DNA from: JAFKKS01 sp050187875
Lineage (GTDB): Bacteria; Pseudomonadota; Alphaproteobacteria; Rhizobiales; Xanthobacteraceae
Length of the DNA: 64,000 nucleotides
Direction of reading: 5' to 3'
NCBI GenBank assembly: GCA_050187875.1
Contig: JBFWXB010000019.1
Location: forward strand, 1-64,000
The notes under the pieces are model-generated. The model did not search any database and had not been told where the DNA came from. It saw nothing but the letters and a program-made list of their open reading frames with translations. Position numbers and translations under genes: made by a program. Of the stretch, positions 8,971-17,022 are shown piece by piece (position 1 is the first letter of the stretch; each line of letters begins with the position of its first letter).

Positions 8971-9188
8971 GTCCCGCTCTCCTGCGCCGCTCGGGCGCTG
9001 CCTTTGGCCGCGGGCGGCACGCCCCGCTGCCGCCGCAATTCCTCGACTATGTCCGCGCGGCCTGGCCCGCCGGTCGGCGTTTGGCAACCCTTCACAAGGT
9101 CGTGTCCGATCACCACGTTCGCGGACTGATATCACTTCGTTCAGGCCTTCATTACAGAATCCGGATGAGTCGGAGCAAGGAACAGCAG

Positions 9189-9941
9189 ATGCCCCGCGCC
9201 TTCAAATCGATCGCCGTTGCCGCCGCCTTGGCAGGTCTGTTCACGGCCACGGCCGTCGCGCAAACGGCGACCTTTTCGGCCGAACAGAAAACCGCGATCG
9301 AGAAGATCATGCGCGACTATCTCCTGTCGCATCCGGAAGTGCTGCAGGAGGCCGTCGCCGAGCTCGAGAAGCGCCAAAGCGCCGCCGAGGTGGAGAAGAG
9401 CAAGGCCGCCGTCGCCGAGCATCGCGATGCGCTGATCAATTCCCCGCGCCAGGTCGTCCTCGGCAACCCGCGGGGCGACGTCACGATGGTCGAGTTCTTC
9501 GACTACAATTGCGGCTACTGCAAACGCGCGCTCGGCGATATGATGACCCTCCTGAAGGACGATCCGAAGCTCAGGATCGTGCTCAAGGAATTCCCGGTGC
9601 TTGGTCCGGGCTCGGTCGAAGCGGCGCAGATCGCCGTCGCCGTGCGCATGCAGGACAAGACCGGCAAGAAATATCTCGACTTCCACCAGAAGCTGCTCGG
9701 CGGCCGCGGCCAGGCGGATCGCGCCAAGGCGCTCGCCGCGGCGAAGGACGCCGGGCTCGACATGGCGCGCATCGAGAAGGATTCGAAAAGCCCCGAGGTG
9801 CGCGAGACCCTCGACGAGAGCATGAAGCTCGCCGAAGCGCTCGGCATCAACGGCACGCCGAGCTACGTCATCGGCGACAAGATGGTGCCCGGCGCCGTCG
9901 GCCTCCCCGCGCTCAAGGAACACATCGCCGCCGCGCGGTGA
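9189..9941 (+). CDS. DsbA-family periplasmic thiol oxidoreductase
   Basis: This exported disulfide oxidoreductase or isomerase has 250 aa. The signal peptide is MPRAFKSIAVAAALAGLFTA with cleavage likely after AVA. A helical N-terminal section (about 25-80, EKIMRDYLLSHPEVLQEAV) precedes the thioredoxin fold, as in Com1/ScsC-like members. The active-site pair is CGYC (FFDYNCGYCKRAL), and the cis-proline lies in NGTPSYVIG. An AAGGA motif seven bases upstream selects ATG 9189 over in-frame ATGs at 9081 and 9165. It is divergent from the aminotransferase across a 218-bp gap in which I see no other gene. Confidence 0.92.
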   Translation: MPRAFKSIAVAAALAGLFTATAVAQTATFSAEQKTAIEKIMRDYLLSHPEVLQEAVAELEKRQSAAEVEKSKAAVAEHRDALINSPRQVVLGNPRGDVTMVEFFDYNCGYCKRALGDMMTLLKDDPKLRIVLKEFPVLGPGSVEAAQIAVAVRMQDKTGKKYLDFHQKLLGGRGQADRAKALAAAKDAGLDMARIEKDSKSPEVRETLDESMKLAEALGINGTPSYVIGDKMVPGAVGLPALKEHIAAAR

Positions 9942-9967
9942 TCGCGCGATTAACGCGGTTACACGGT

Positions 9968-10127
9968 GTCATTCCGAGGCGCGACCGACAGGTCGCGAGC
10001 CCGGAATCCATAATCCCGGTCCTGACGGACGATCACAGAAGCTGCGGCGTATGGATTCCGGACTTGCCGCGGAGCCTGTGCTCGGACGGCGCGAAGCGCC
10101 GATCCGAGTGCGGCAATCCGGAATGAC
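9968..10127. repeat. dispersed palindromic repeat, family C
   Basis: The unit begins gtcattccgaggcgcgacc and ends in the inverted form cggcaatccggaatgac. The middle carries the pair ccggaatccata / tatggattccgg that all family-C units share. The same family occurs at 16010-16131, 20874-20974 (inside nrdJ) and 27506-27644. Confidence 0.88.
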
Positions 10128-10218
10128 AAAGGGGGGAATATCCTTTTCTCAGCCCCTCATCCCCGCTTGTATTTCGCCGAGCCATCGGCGAAAGCTCGCG
10201 CCGGTACGGAGGTCGGGG

Positions 10219-11352
10219 ATGGCGCAGTCGCACGTCTACACGCTCGGCGTCGAGGAAGAGTTCTTCCTGTTCAACGCCGCGACGCGTAACGCCATCCGCC
10301 GCCGCGACAACGGCTTCCTCGCGGCGGTGAAGAAGCGGCTCGGCAGCCGCGCGACGCCGGAGCTCCTGCAGTCGCAGATCGAGATCGTGACGCCGCCGGG
10401 CGACGGCATCGGCGACATTCGCGCGCATCTCGCCGAATGCCGCGCGACGCTCGCCGAGGAAGGGCGCCAATGCGGCCTCGGCGTCGCCGCGGTCGGCACC
10501 TTTCCGCTCGCCTATTGGCGCGAGCAGGAGCAAACGCCGAAGGAACGCTACGACACCGTGATGGACGACCTGCAGATGCTCGGCCGCCGCAATATGATGT
10601 GCGGCATGCATGTGCACGTCGCGGTGCGTGATCCGGCGAAGCGCATCCCGACGATGCAGCGCGTCGTCCCTTATATTCCGCTCCTCCTGGCGCTGAGCAC
10701 CTCGTCGCCGTTCTGGGAGGGGCATCGCACCGGCTTCCACGGCTATCGCCTCGCCGCCTATGACGAGCTGCCGCGCACCGGCCTGCCCGACCGCTTTGCC
10801 TCCGATGCCGAATATGAGGAATATGTCGCGGCGCTGACCAATGCCGGCGTCATTCCGGATTCGAGCCATATCTGGTGGGCCATCCGTCCTTCACTCGCGC
10901 ATCCGACGCTCGAGCTGCGCGTCGCCGATGTGTGCACGCGCATCGACGACGCGCTCGCGATCGCCGCCCTGTTCCGCGCGCTCATCCGCGCCATCGAACG
11001 CGCGGGCGACGCCTTCCAGCCGCTCGACCGCGTTGGGCAGGCCATCACTGCCGAGAACAAATGGCGCGCACAGCGCCATGGCGTCACTGCCGCATTCATC
11101 GATCCGTTCGAGCGCACAACGGTCGCGACCGGCGAATGGCTCGAGCGACTCGTCGGACGTGTTGCGCCCGACCTCGACGTGCTCAAGGCCCACGACGAGG
11201 TCGCGCACGCGCGCCGCATCATCGCCGAAGGCACCAGCGCCATGCGGCAGCTCGATATCTATCGCGCGGCCCGCGGCGCTGGCCGCGCCAAGCTCAAGGC
11301 GCTGCGCGAGGTGGTGGATTGGGCCGCGCAGACGACGGCAGGGCCGGCCTGA
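10219..11352 (+). CDS. carboxylate-amine ligase, YbdK/GCS2 family
   Basis: This 377-aa ATP-dependent ligase belongs to the glutamate-cysteine ligase type 2 superfamily (YbdK-like). It begins YTLGVEEEFFLF, where the Glu cluster binds metal and substrate, and has MMCGMHVHVAV and the conserved RPSLAHPTLELRVADVCT region. Family members join a carboxylate to an amine with weak glutamate-cysteine ligase activity; the natural substrate is unknown. ATG 10219 follows GGAGG at 10208-10212. A family-C repeat lies directly upstream and a family-A repeat downstream. Confidence 0.88.
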   Translation: MAQSHVYTLGVEEEFFLFNAATRNAIRRRDNGFLAAVKKRLGSRATPELLQSQIEIVTPPGDGIGDIRAHLAECRATLAEEGRQCGLGVAAVGTFPLAYWREQEQTPKERYDTVMDDLQMLGRRNMMCGMHVHVAVRDPAKRIPTMQRVVPYIPLLLALSTSSPFWEGHRTGFHGYRLAAYDELPRTGLPDRFASDAEYEEYVAALTNAGVIPDSSHIWWAIRPSLAHPTLELRVADVCTRIDDALAIAALFRALIRAIERAGDAFQPLDRVGQAITAENKWRAQRHGVTAAFIDPFERTTVATGEWLERLVGRVAPDLDVLKAHDEVAHARRIIAEGTSAMRQLDIYRAARGAGRAKLKALREVVDWAAQTTAGPA

Positions 11353-11370
11353 ATACGCTTCTACCGACCT

Positions 11371-11448
11371 CGTCATTGCCGGGCTTGACGCGGCAATCCA
11401 TCTTTTTTCGGAAAGACGATGGATGCCCGGGTCAAGCCCGGGCATGAC
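11371..11448. repeat. dispersed palindromic repeat, family A
   Basis: A complete family-A unit. The left arm cgtcattgccgggcttgac and the right arm gtcaagcccgggcatgac pair around a short A/T-rich loop. It sits between the YbdK-type ligase gene and aroQ. About 130 bp remain before aroQ for its promoter. Confidence 0.88.
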
Positions 11449-11579
11449 ACTGTATGAGGCGGAGCGCCTTTGCCTTTGCGGCGCGCACCCCTATAAGGGG
11501 CGACGGTAAGCGGGGCCGGTCATTGGACCTGCCCGCTTCGACCCGAAAGCCACACACAAACGCGTAGCCGAGAAGCCCG

Positions 11580-12032
11580 ATGGCGAAAACGATCTATGTG
11601 CTGAACGGCCCCAATTTGAACCTGCTCGGCACGCGCGAGCCGGAAAAATACGGTCACACGACGCTCCCCGAAGTCGAGGCGCTATGCCGCAAGCAGGCGA
11701 AGACGCACGGTCTCGAGGTGGAGTTCCGCCAGTCGAACCACGAGGGCGAGATCGTCGACTGGATTCACGAGGCCGCCCGCAAGAAAGCGGTAGGCATCGT
11801 CATCAATCCGGCCGGCTATACCAATTATTCGATCTCGATCATGGATGCGATCTACGGCACCCAATTGCCGACGATCGAGATCCACATCACCAACATCCAT
11901 CAGCGCGAAGAATTCCGCCATCACTCCTTCATTTCAAAAGCGGCGCGGGGCGTAATTTGCGGCTTCGGCGTCGATGGCTATCGCCTGGCCGTCGACGGGC
12001 TGGCGGCCATGGTCGCGACGCCAAAGCGCTGA
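11580..12032 (+). CDS. aroQ: 3-dehydroquinate dehydratase, type II
   Basis: This enzyme is the third step of the shikimate pathway, trans-dehydration of 3-dehydroquinate to 3-dehydroshikimate; it forms dodecamers in the cytoplasm. At 150 aa it is the normal family length. Family motifs are YVLNGPNLNLLGTREPEKYG (with the catalytic Tyr), RQSNHEGEIVDWIH, VINPAGYTNYSISIMDA and EIHITNIHQREEFRHHS. It heads the conserved alphaproteobacterial cluster aroQ-accB-accC-aat, with accB starting 22 bp downstream. Confidence 0.96.
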   Translation: MAKTIYVLNGPNLNLLGTREPEKYGHTTLPEVEALCRKQAKTHGLEVEFRQSNHEGEIVDWIHEAARKKAVGIVINPAGYTNYSISIMDAIYGTQLPTIEIHITNIHQREEFRHHSFISKAARGVICGFGVDGYRLAVDGLAAMVATPKR

Positions 12033-12054
12033 GCGCAGGTTTCAAGGCAACCGA

Positions 12055-12510
12055 ATGTCCGATAAGACGTTTTCCGACCACGAGCTGATCCGCGAACTCG
12101 CGAAGCTGCTCGATGAGACCAATCTGACGGAAATCGAGATCGAGCGCGACGGGACGCGCGTGCGCGTCGGCCGCCAGGCCGCGCCCGTGTCGAACGTTTC
12201 GGTCCCGGTCGTGCCCCCGGCGATGCTGGCGCCGGCGGCCCCTGCTCCGGCGACAGCTGAGGACCCGGCGCAGCATCCCGGCGCCGTGCTCTCGCCGATG
12301 GTCGGCACGGCGTATCGCGCCGGCGAGCCCGGCGGCATGCCCTTCGTCGATGTCGGCACCAAGGTGAAGGCGGGCGACACGCTCCTCATCGTCGAGGCGA
12401 TGAAGACGATGAACCAGATTCCGGCGCCGCGCGCCGGCACTGTCACGCAGGTGCTCATCGAGGACGGCCAGCCGGTCGAGTTCGGCGAGCCGCTGATGAT
12501 CATCGAGTGA
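12055..12510 (+). CDS. accB: biotin carboxyl carrier protein of acetyl-CoA carboxylase
   Basis: This 151-aa carrier holds biotin for the first committed step of fatty acid synthesis. The N-terminal region MSDKTFSDHELIRELAKLLD is family-typical, an Ala/Pro-rich linker covers about 42-70, and the C-terminal biotinyl domain (about 75-151) carries the lysine in VEAMKTMNQI. The start ATG 12055 fits the family; an upstream ATG at 11974 lies inside aroQ. It works with the AccC carboxylase encoded next, from which it is separated by a repeat element. Confidence 0.96.
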   Translation: MSDKTFSDHELIRELAKLLDETNLTEIEIERDGTRVRVGRQAAPVSNVSVPVVPPAMLAPAAPAPATAEDPAQHPGAVLSPMVGTAYRAGEPGGMPFVDVGTKVKAGDTLLIVEAMKTMNQIPAPRAGTVTQVLIEDGQPVEFGEPLMIIE

Positions 12511-12539
12511 ACGGCGTGCTCCCTCGAGGCAATTTTTTT

Positions 12540-12668
12540 GGCACGTCACCCGCGGGCTTGACCCGCGGGTCCATCATCTTCGCAAGAATGCCTTTTGCAA
12601 ACTGGATGGATTGCCGGGTCAAAAGGGCGTTTCACGCCCGTCTTCGACGGGCTATGCCCGGCAATGAC
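12540..12668. repeat. family-A repeat inserted between accB and accC
   Basis: A family-A unit with the arm cgcgggcttgacccgcggg on the left and a right arm ending atgcccggcaatgacgg occupies almost the whole 174-bp accB-accC gap. Its centre is longer than in other copies and holds a second small hairpin (gggcgtttcacgcccg). The right arm ends 16 bp before the accC ATG, so the repeat forms the immediate translation leader of accC. Confidence 0.85.
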
Positions 12669-12684
12669 GGGAACGGGTTCCGCG

Positions 12685-14037
12685 ATGATTGAGAAAATCC
12701 TCATCGCCAATCGCGGCGAGATCGCGCTGCGCGTCCTGCGCGCTTGCAAGGAGCTCGGCATCGCGACCGTCGCCGTGCATTCGACCGCCGACGCCGACGC
12801 GATGCATGTGCGCCTCGCCGACGAGAGCGTCTGCATCGGCCCGCCGCCGGCGAAGGACAGCTACCTCAACATCTATTCGATCCTCGCCGCCTGCGAGATC
12901 ACCGGCGCCGACGCCGTGCATCCGGGCTACGGCTTCCTCTCCGAGAATGCGCGCTTCGCCGACATCCTTGCCGAGCATGGGCTGACCTTCATCGGCCCGC
13001 ACGCTGACCACATCCGCCTGATGGGCGACAAGATCGAAGCGAAGCGCACGGCGCAGCGCCTCGGCATCCCGGTCGTGCCCGGCTCCGAAGGCGGCGTCAC
13101 GTCGGACACGCAAGCGCAAAGCGTCGCGCGCGACATCGGCTACCCTGTGCTCGTGAAGGCGGCGGCCGGCGGCGGCGGGCGCGGCATGAAGGTCGCGCGC
13201 ACGCCGGAGGAGCTTCTCCCCGCGATCGCGACCGCACGCAGCGAAGCGAAGGCCGCCTTCGGCAGCGACGCCGTCTATCTCGAGAAATATCTCGAGCTTC
13301 CCCGCCACATCGAGATCCAGGTGCTGGGCGACGGCAAAGGCAACGCCATCCACCTCGGCGAGCGTGACTGCTCGCTACAGCGGCGCCATCAGAAAGTCTG
13401 GGAGGAAGGCCACTCCCCGGCGCTGAATGCGAGCGAACGCAATGCGATCGGCGAGACCGTCGCCAAGGCGATGCGCGAATTGAAATATCTTGGCGTCGGC
13501 ACCGTCGAGTTCCTCTACGAGAACGGCGAGTTCTATTTCATCGAGATGAACACGCGCATCCAGGTCGAGCATCCGGTGACGGAGATGATCACCGACATCG
13601 ACCTCGTGCTCGAGCAGATCCGCGTCGCCGACGGGGCGGCGCTGACGATGACACAAGCCGACGTGCAGTTCGCCGGCCACGCCATCGAATGCCGCATCAA
13701 CGCCGAGAATCCGGTGTCGTTTCGTCCGTCGCCGGGCAAGCTGGTGCATTATCACCCGCCGGGCGGCCTGGGCGTGCGCGTCGATTCCGCCGTCTATCAG
13801 GGCTACGTTATCCCGCCCTATTACGACAGCCTCGTCGGCAAGCTCATCGTGCACGGCAAGACGCGCGCGGAATGCCTGATGCGCCTGCGCCGCGCGCTCG
13901 ACGAATTCGTCGTCGACGGCATCGACACCACCTTGCCGCTCTTTCGTGCTCTTGTACGCCACCAGGATATCGTCGACGGCAACTACGACATCCACTGGCT
14001 CGAACGCTTCCTCGCCGAAGGAGGCATGGAAGCTTAA
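12685..14037 (+). CDS. accC: biotin carboxylase subunit of acetyl-CoA carboxylase
   Basis: This 450-aa ATP-grasp enzyme carboxylates biotin on AccB using bicarbonate and ATP. It starts MIEKILIANRGEIALRVLRA, as in the family, and has the glycine-rich ATP loop KAAAGGGGRGMKVA, the metal-binding FYFIEMNTRIQVEHPVTEM and the C-terminal biotin carboxylase domain ending near WLERF. The length is normal. An in-frame ATG at 12595 lies in the repeat and is rejected. No strong ribosome site is visible; the repeat ends just upstream. Confidence 0.97.
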   Translation: MIEKILIANRGEIALRVLRACKELGIATVAVHSTADADAMHVRLADESVCIGPPPAKDSYLNIYSILAACEITGADAVHPGYGFLSENARFADILAEHGLTFIGPHADHIRLMGDKIEAKRTAQRLGIPVVPGSEGGVTSDTQAQSVARDIGYPVLVKAAAGGGGRGMKVARTPEELLPAIATARSEAKAAFGSDAVYLEKYLELPRHIEIQVLGDGKGNAIHLGERDCSLQRRHQKVWEEGHSPALNASERNAIGETVAKAMRELKYLGVGTVEFLYENGEFYFIEMNTRIQVEHPVTEMITDIDLVLEQIRVADGAALTMTQADVQFAGHAIECRINAENPVSFRPSPGKLVHYHPPGGLGVRVDSAVYQGYVIPPYYDSLVGKLIVHGKTRAECLMRLRRALDEFVVDGIDTTLPLFRALVRHQDIVDGNYDIHWLERFLAEGGMEA

Positions 14038-14053
14038 AAGCGGGAGGCCTGAC

Positions 14054-14740
14054 ATGGCGAACCGCGAGAGCGCGGGCGTCGAGATCACGCCCGAAGTGCT
14101 TCTCAAGGCCTATGCCTGCGGCATCTTTCCGATGGCGGAAAGCGCTGAAGACCCGACGCTCTATTGGATCGAGCCGGAACAGCGCGGCGTCATGCCGCTC
14201 GATACGTTCCATATCCCCTCACGGCTGGCGCGCACCGTGCGCACCACAGCCTTCACCGTCGTCTGCGACCGCGACTTCGCGGGCGTGATCGAGGGTTGCG
14301 CGGAGCCGCGGCCTGGCCGGGGGCGCACCTGGATCAATGCGCGCATCCGCCGCCTCTATGGCGCGCTGTTCGCGCAAGGCAATTGCCACACGATCGAGGT
14401 CTATGACGGCGACGCTCTCGTCGGCGGCCTCTATGGCGTGAGTCTCGGCGGTGCGTTCTTCGGCGAGAGCATGTTCCATCGTGTGCGCGATGCCTCGAAG
14501 ATCGCGCTCGTGCATCTCGTCGCGCGGTTGCGCGCCGGCGGCTATACGCTCCTCGACGCACAGTTCATCACCGATCATCTGAAGATCTTCGGCGCGACCG
14601 AAATCTCGCGCCGCCGCTATCATGCGGTGCTGGAGAAGGCGCTCACCATCGAGGCGCGCTTCGATGCGGTGCCGGTTGCGCAACCGCTGTCGGGGCAAGC
14701 GGCATTGGCGTTGGCACGCGCGCCGGCGACAAGCACGTAG
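14054..14740 (+). CDS. aat: leucyl/phenylalanyl-tRNA--protein transferase
   Basis: This enzyme adds Leu or Phe from tRNA to the N-terminus of proteins beginning with Arg or Lys and so marks them for ClpS-ClpAP degradation. At 228 aa the length is normal. The family motifs GIFPMAESAEDPTLYWIEPE, RGRTWINARI and YDGDALVGGLYGVSLGGAFFGESMF are present. The start ATG 14054 follows GGGAGG, 16 bp after accC. The ClpS adaptor that reads this mark is encoded at 26667-26984 in the same window. Confidence 0.96.
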   Translation: MANRESAGVEITPEVLLKAYACGIFPMAESAEDPTLYWIEPEQRGVMPLDTFHIPSRLARTVRTTAFTVVCDRDFAGVIEGCAEPRPGRGRTWINARIRRLYGALFAQGNCHTIEVYDGDALVGGLYGVSLGGAFFGESMFHRVRDASKIALVHLVARLRAGGYTLLDAQFITDHLKIFGATEISRRRYHAVLEKALTIEARFDAVPVAQPLSGQAALALARAPATST

Positions 14741-14741
14741 T

Positions 14742-14834
14742 GTCATGCCCGCGAAAGCGGGCATCCAGTACTCTCAGACCTTCATAGAATCGCAAAAGCG
14801 GTGGTTACTGGGTCCCCGCCTTCGCGGGGACGAC
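14742..14834. repeat. dispersed palindromic repeat, family B
   Basis: A full family-B unit. The left arm gtcatgcccgcgaaagcggg continues into catccagtac, and the right arm is gtccccgccttcgcgggg. It lies between the convergent aat and DUF2155 genes, with only a few bases on either side. Confidence 0.88.
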
Positions 14835-14844
14835 ACCTGAGCTC

Positions 14845-15801
14845 TCACCGCCGCGGTGGCGGGTGTGGCACGGTCGGCGCCGGCGAGAGGAGCGAGGGCG
14901 ACGGCGGCGCGGCGCGTTGCGCGGGGGCCCGTTGCGCCGGCGCAGCAGGCGGCGGCGCGCCGGCTTGCGGCGTCTCGGCCGGCTGCGCGTCGGCGCCCGC
15001 GACTTTTGCCGAGCCGCCCTTACAGTCGGTGAGCCACACGTCGTAGATCGGATGCTCGACGGCGTGCAGGCCCGGGCTTGCCGCGAACATCCAGCCGGTG
15101 AAGATGCGCTTCACCTCCCCCTTGAGCGTGATCTCGTCGACCTCGACGAAGCCGTCGGTGTTCGCGGTCTCTGTCGGCGGGCGCGTGTAGCAGGCGCGTG
15201 GCGTGAGCCGCAGGGCGCCGAACTGCACCGTCTCGTCGATCGCGACGTCGAAGCTGATGATGCGGCCGGTGATCTTGTCGAGCCCGGCGAACACCGCCGT
15301 CGGATTGGCGATCTTCACCGCCGGCGGCGCGACGATGACCTCGTCGTTCTGCTGCTGCGACGGCTCAGTATTTGCCGGTTGCGGGGTCCCTCGCGGCTGT
15401 CGTTGTCCGGGTGGCAGACCGGGTAGCGTATTCGGCTGGCCCGGCGCCGCGCCCGGCGGCGGTGCGTTCGCCGGCTGCGATGGAGCGGCTCCCGGCGGCG
15501 GCGGCAAGGGCTGGCTCTGATATCCACCCGGCGGCGGTGCGCCCCCTTGCTGTGGCGGGACGCCTTGAGGAAAACGCGTAAGCGGCGGCGGCGGCGGCTC
15601 GGGCGGCGGCTGGCGCGGATCGTATTGCGGAAAATTGCGCGGCTCCATCGGCGGCGCCGAAGGATGCCCCGTCGGAATATCGCCGGGCGGTCGCGGCGAC
15701 TGCTGCCCGCCGAAGATCGAGCCGAACTGCGCCAGCGCCGGGCTCGATACGAGAGAGATCGCACAGGCGGCAGCAATCAGGATGCGGCGTTCGGACGTCA
15801 T
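14845..15801 (-). CDS. exported DUF2155-domain protein
   Basis: This 318-aa protein has a signal peptide (MTSERRILIAAACAISLVSS, cleavage likely after ALA), then about 130 residues of Pro/Gln/Gly-rich low-complexity sequence. A C-terminal DUF2155 domain (about 185-285) carries RIISFDVAIDETVQFGALRL, CYTRPPTE and FTGWMFAASPGLHAVEHPIYDVWLTDC. The family is alphaproteobacterial and of unknown role, and the gene commonly sits next to the NDUFA12 gene as here. ATG 15801 is chosen because the signal peptide begins there. The tail is again Ala/Pro-rich. Confidence 0.88.
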   Translation of the reverse strand: MTSERRILIAAACAISLVSSPALAQFGSIFGGQQSPRPPGDIPTGHPSAPPMEPRNFPQYDPRQPPPEPPPPPLTRFPQGVPPQQGGAPPPGGYQSQPLPPPPGAAPSQPANAPPPGAAPGQPNTLPGLPPGQRQPRGTPQPANTEPSQQQNDEVIVAPPAVKIANPTAVFAGLDKITGRIISFDVAIDETVQFGALRLTPRACYTRPPTETANTDGFVEVDEITLKGEVKRIFTGWMFAASPGLHAVEHPIYDVWLTDCKGGSAKVAGADAQPAETPQAGAPPPAAPAQRAPAQRAAPPSPSLLSPAPTVPHPPPRR

Positions 15802-16009
15802 GCGGCTTCGGCAATCCAGCTCATCGCGGCGCGGTGCGCGGAAAAACCCCGCGGCCTTGTCATCACCCTGCTCCGGCCGGCGCGGCGCGCGACTCTTGAT
15901 GGTCGCTCCGGTTAACACGGCGATTGCGGCGCGCGAAGGGCGTAGTCACCCCGGGGCGGCGGTCTTGGGCGGAATAGATCAACTTGGCGATCGTCCCAAA
16001 TCCCTAAAT

Positions 16010-16131
16010 GTCATTCCGGGGCGCCGCTTTTGCGGCGAGCCCAGAATCCATAACCCCGGTGCTGCGGCATAATCGCTAACGCTGCGGCGTATGGATTCCG
16101 GACTTGCCGCTTCGCGGCAATCCGGAATGAC
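16010..16131. repeat. dispersed palindromic repeat, family C
   Basis: This unit begins gtcattccggggcgccgctt and ends cggcaatccggaatgac, with the shared inner pair ccagaatccata / tatggattccgg. Together with about 200 bp of otherwise featureless sequence it fills the gap between the DUF2155 and NDUFA12 genes. The DUF2155 promoter must lie in that featureless part. Confidence 0.88.
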
Positions 16132-16140
16132 ACCGACGCC

Positions 16141-16611
16141 TCAGCGGGTGTGAAAGTCGATGGCCTTATCGCCCTTCGCTGCGCCCTCCGCCTTGCGCTC
16201 GGCGGCGCCGGGCGCCCAGGCCTTGTAGTCGCCGGTTGCCCGCGGACGCCGATTGAGCGCGAGCATCGAGCCGGAGGGACGATAAGCGGACGGCGTACCG
16301 GTCAGATTCGCACGGTGCGGTTTCTGCCAGGCGCGAGGCTTGTAGTTTTCATCGACGGGGGGAACGTCGACGGTGTGATGCAGCCAGCCGTGCCAGGACG
16401 ACGGCACCTCCGTCGCTTCTGCATAGCCGCGATAGATGACCCAGCGGCGCTCCATGTTCAGCGTCGGGTCGACCTTGCCGCCCTTGGTCCGATAGTACCG
16501 GTTGCCGTACTCGTCCTCGCCGACGAATTCGCCATAGAGCCACGTCCAGAACTGCGTGCCGAAGGTCTGGCCGTTCCACCAGGTGAAGAGCTTCAGGAAG
16601 AAAGATTTCAT
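16141..16611 (-). CDS. NADH:ubiquinone oxidoreductase NDUFA12-type subunit
   Basis: This 156-aa protein of the NDUFA12/B17.2 family is an accessory subunit of alphaproteobacterial and mitochondrial complex I, which binds the peripheral arm at the inner membrane. Family features are FTWWNGQTFGTQFWTWLYGE, VGEDEYGNRYYR, ERRWVIYRG and PSSWHGWLHHTVDVPP. The tail is basic and extended. It is transcribed away from the tcmP cassette and is part of the conserved aat-DUF2155-NDUFA12 neighbourhood. Confidence 0.94.
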   Translation of the reverse strand: MKSFFLKLFTWWNGQTFGTQFWTWLYGEFVGEDEYGNRYYRTKGGKVDPTLNMERRWVIYRGYAEATEVPSSWHGWLHHTVDVPPVDENYKPRAWQKPHRANLTGTPSAYRPSGSMLALNRRPRATGDYKAWAPGAAERKAEGAAKGDKAIDFHTR

Positions 16612-16687
16612 GCGTCGCGTGCCGCCGTTGCCCGCACGCTTCTTGCCACCCAGGCGTCGGCCTGTCCAGCAAGCCCCGAACCGGGAC

Positions 16688-16900
16688 TTATGCCGCGCTT
16701 GCGGTCGGCAACTCGCGGAAGGGAAAACGATCCCGAATCACGGCGTTGAAGTAGCTGCCCTTCGAGGTGGCGGCCGCAAGCTCGGCGGCGACGGTCGGCG
16801 GAACGCCGAAATAGGCATAGATGCGGCCGCTCACGAAGCGAATCGTCAGCGTCTCGCGGGCGCGGTCGTAGGCAAAATGGGCGATCACCGAGGATGGCAT
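16688..16900 (-). CDS. KTSC-domain protein (intact copy)
   Basis: This 70-aa protein consists of one KTSC domain: MPSSVIAHFAYDRARETLTI, then GRIYAYFGVP and the signature SKGSYFNAVIRDRFPF. KTSC domains occur alone or at the C-terminus of some lysyl-tRNA synthetases; their function is not established. The first 66 bp of this gene are repeated at 18733-18798, on the other side of the tcmP/Gp37-Gp68 cassette. This makes the gene the left border of that cassette. Confidence 0.85.
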   Translation of the reverse strand: MPSSVIAHFAYDRARETLTIRFVSGRIYAYFGVPPTVAAELAAATSKGSYFNAVIRDRFPFRELPTASAA

Positions 16901-16901
16901 G
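16835..16901. repeat. left direct repeat bounding the tcmP cassette
   Basis: Sixty-seven base pairs covering the 5' end of the KTSC gene match 18733-18799 at all but one position (starting gaagcgaatcgtcagcgtct and ending gatggcatg). Similarity fades about 10 bp beyond the start codon side and stops at once on the gene-body side. The distance between copies is 1.9 kb. Confidence 0.92.
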
Positions 16902-16915
16902 GGAAAACAACGCCG

Positions 16916-16933
16916 GAACCGATGATCCGGTTC
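16916..16933. promoter_or_regulatory. inverted repeat upstream of tcmP
   Basis: GAACCG and CGGTTC are separated by six bases, a perfect inverted repeat about 90 bp upstream of the tcmP start. It could be an operator or a small hairpin. It is not a LexA site of the alphaproteobacterial type, since the half-sites face each other and the spacing differs. Confidence 0.35.
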
Positions 16934-17022
16934 GGCTGCAACTGCAGAGCGCCACTCGACGCGGCCGAGTACTTGCCTTCCCGCTCAGGTTGAGGAACGA
17001 TCTGTCCGTTTCGAGGGGACCG

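Noticed and set aside
16993..17018. EcfG-type promoter upstream of tcmP (GGAAC...CGTT)
   Set aside because: The spacer is only eight bases, too short for the 16-17 bp required.
16894..17022. Longer N-terminus of TcmP from ATG 16894
   Set aside because: The extra 43 residues are unlike the family and overlap the KTSC start. ATG 17023 has a ribosome site.
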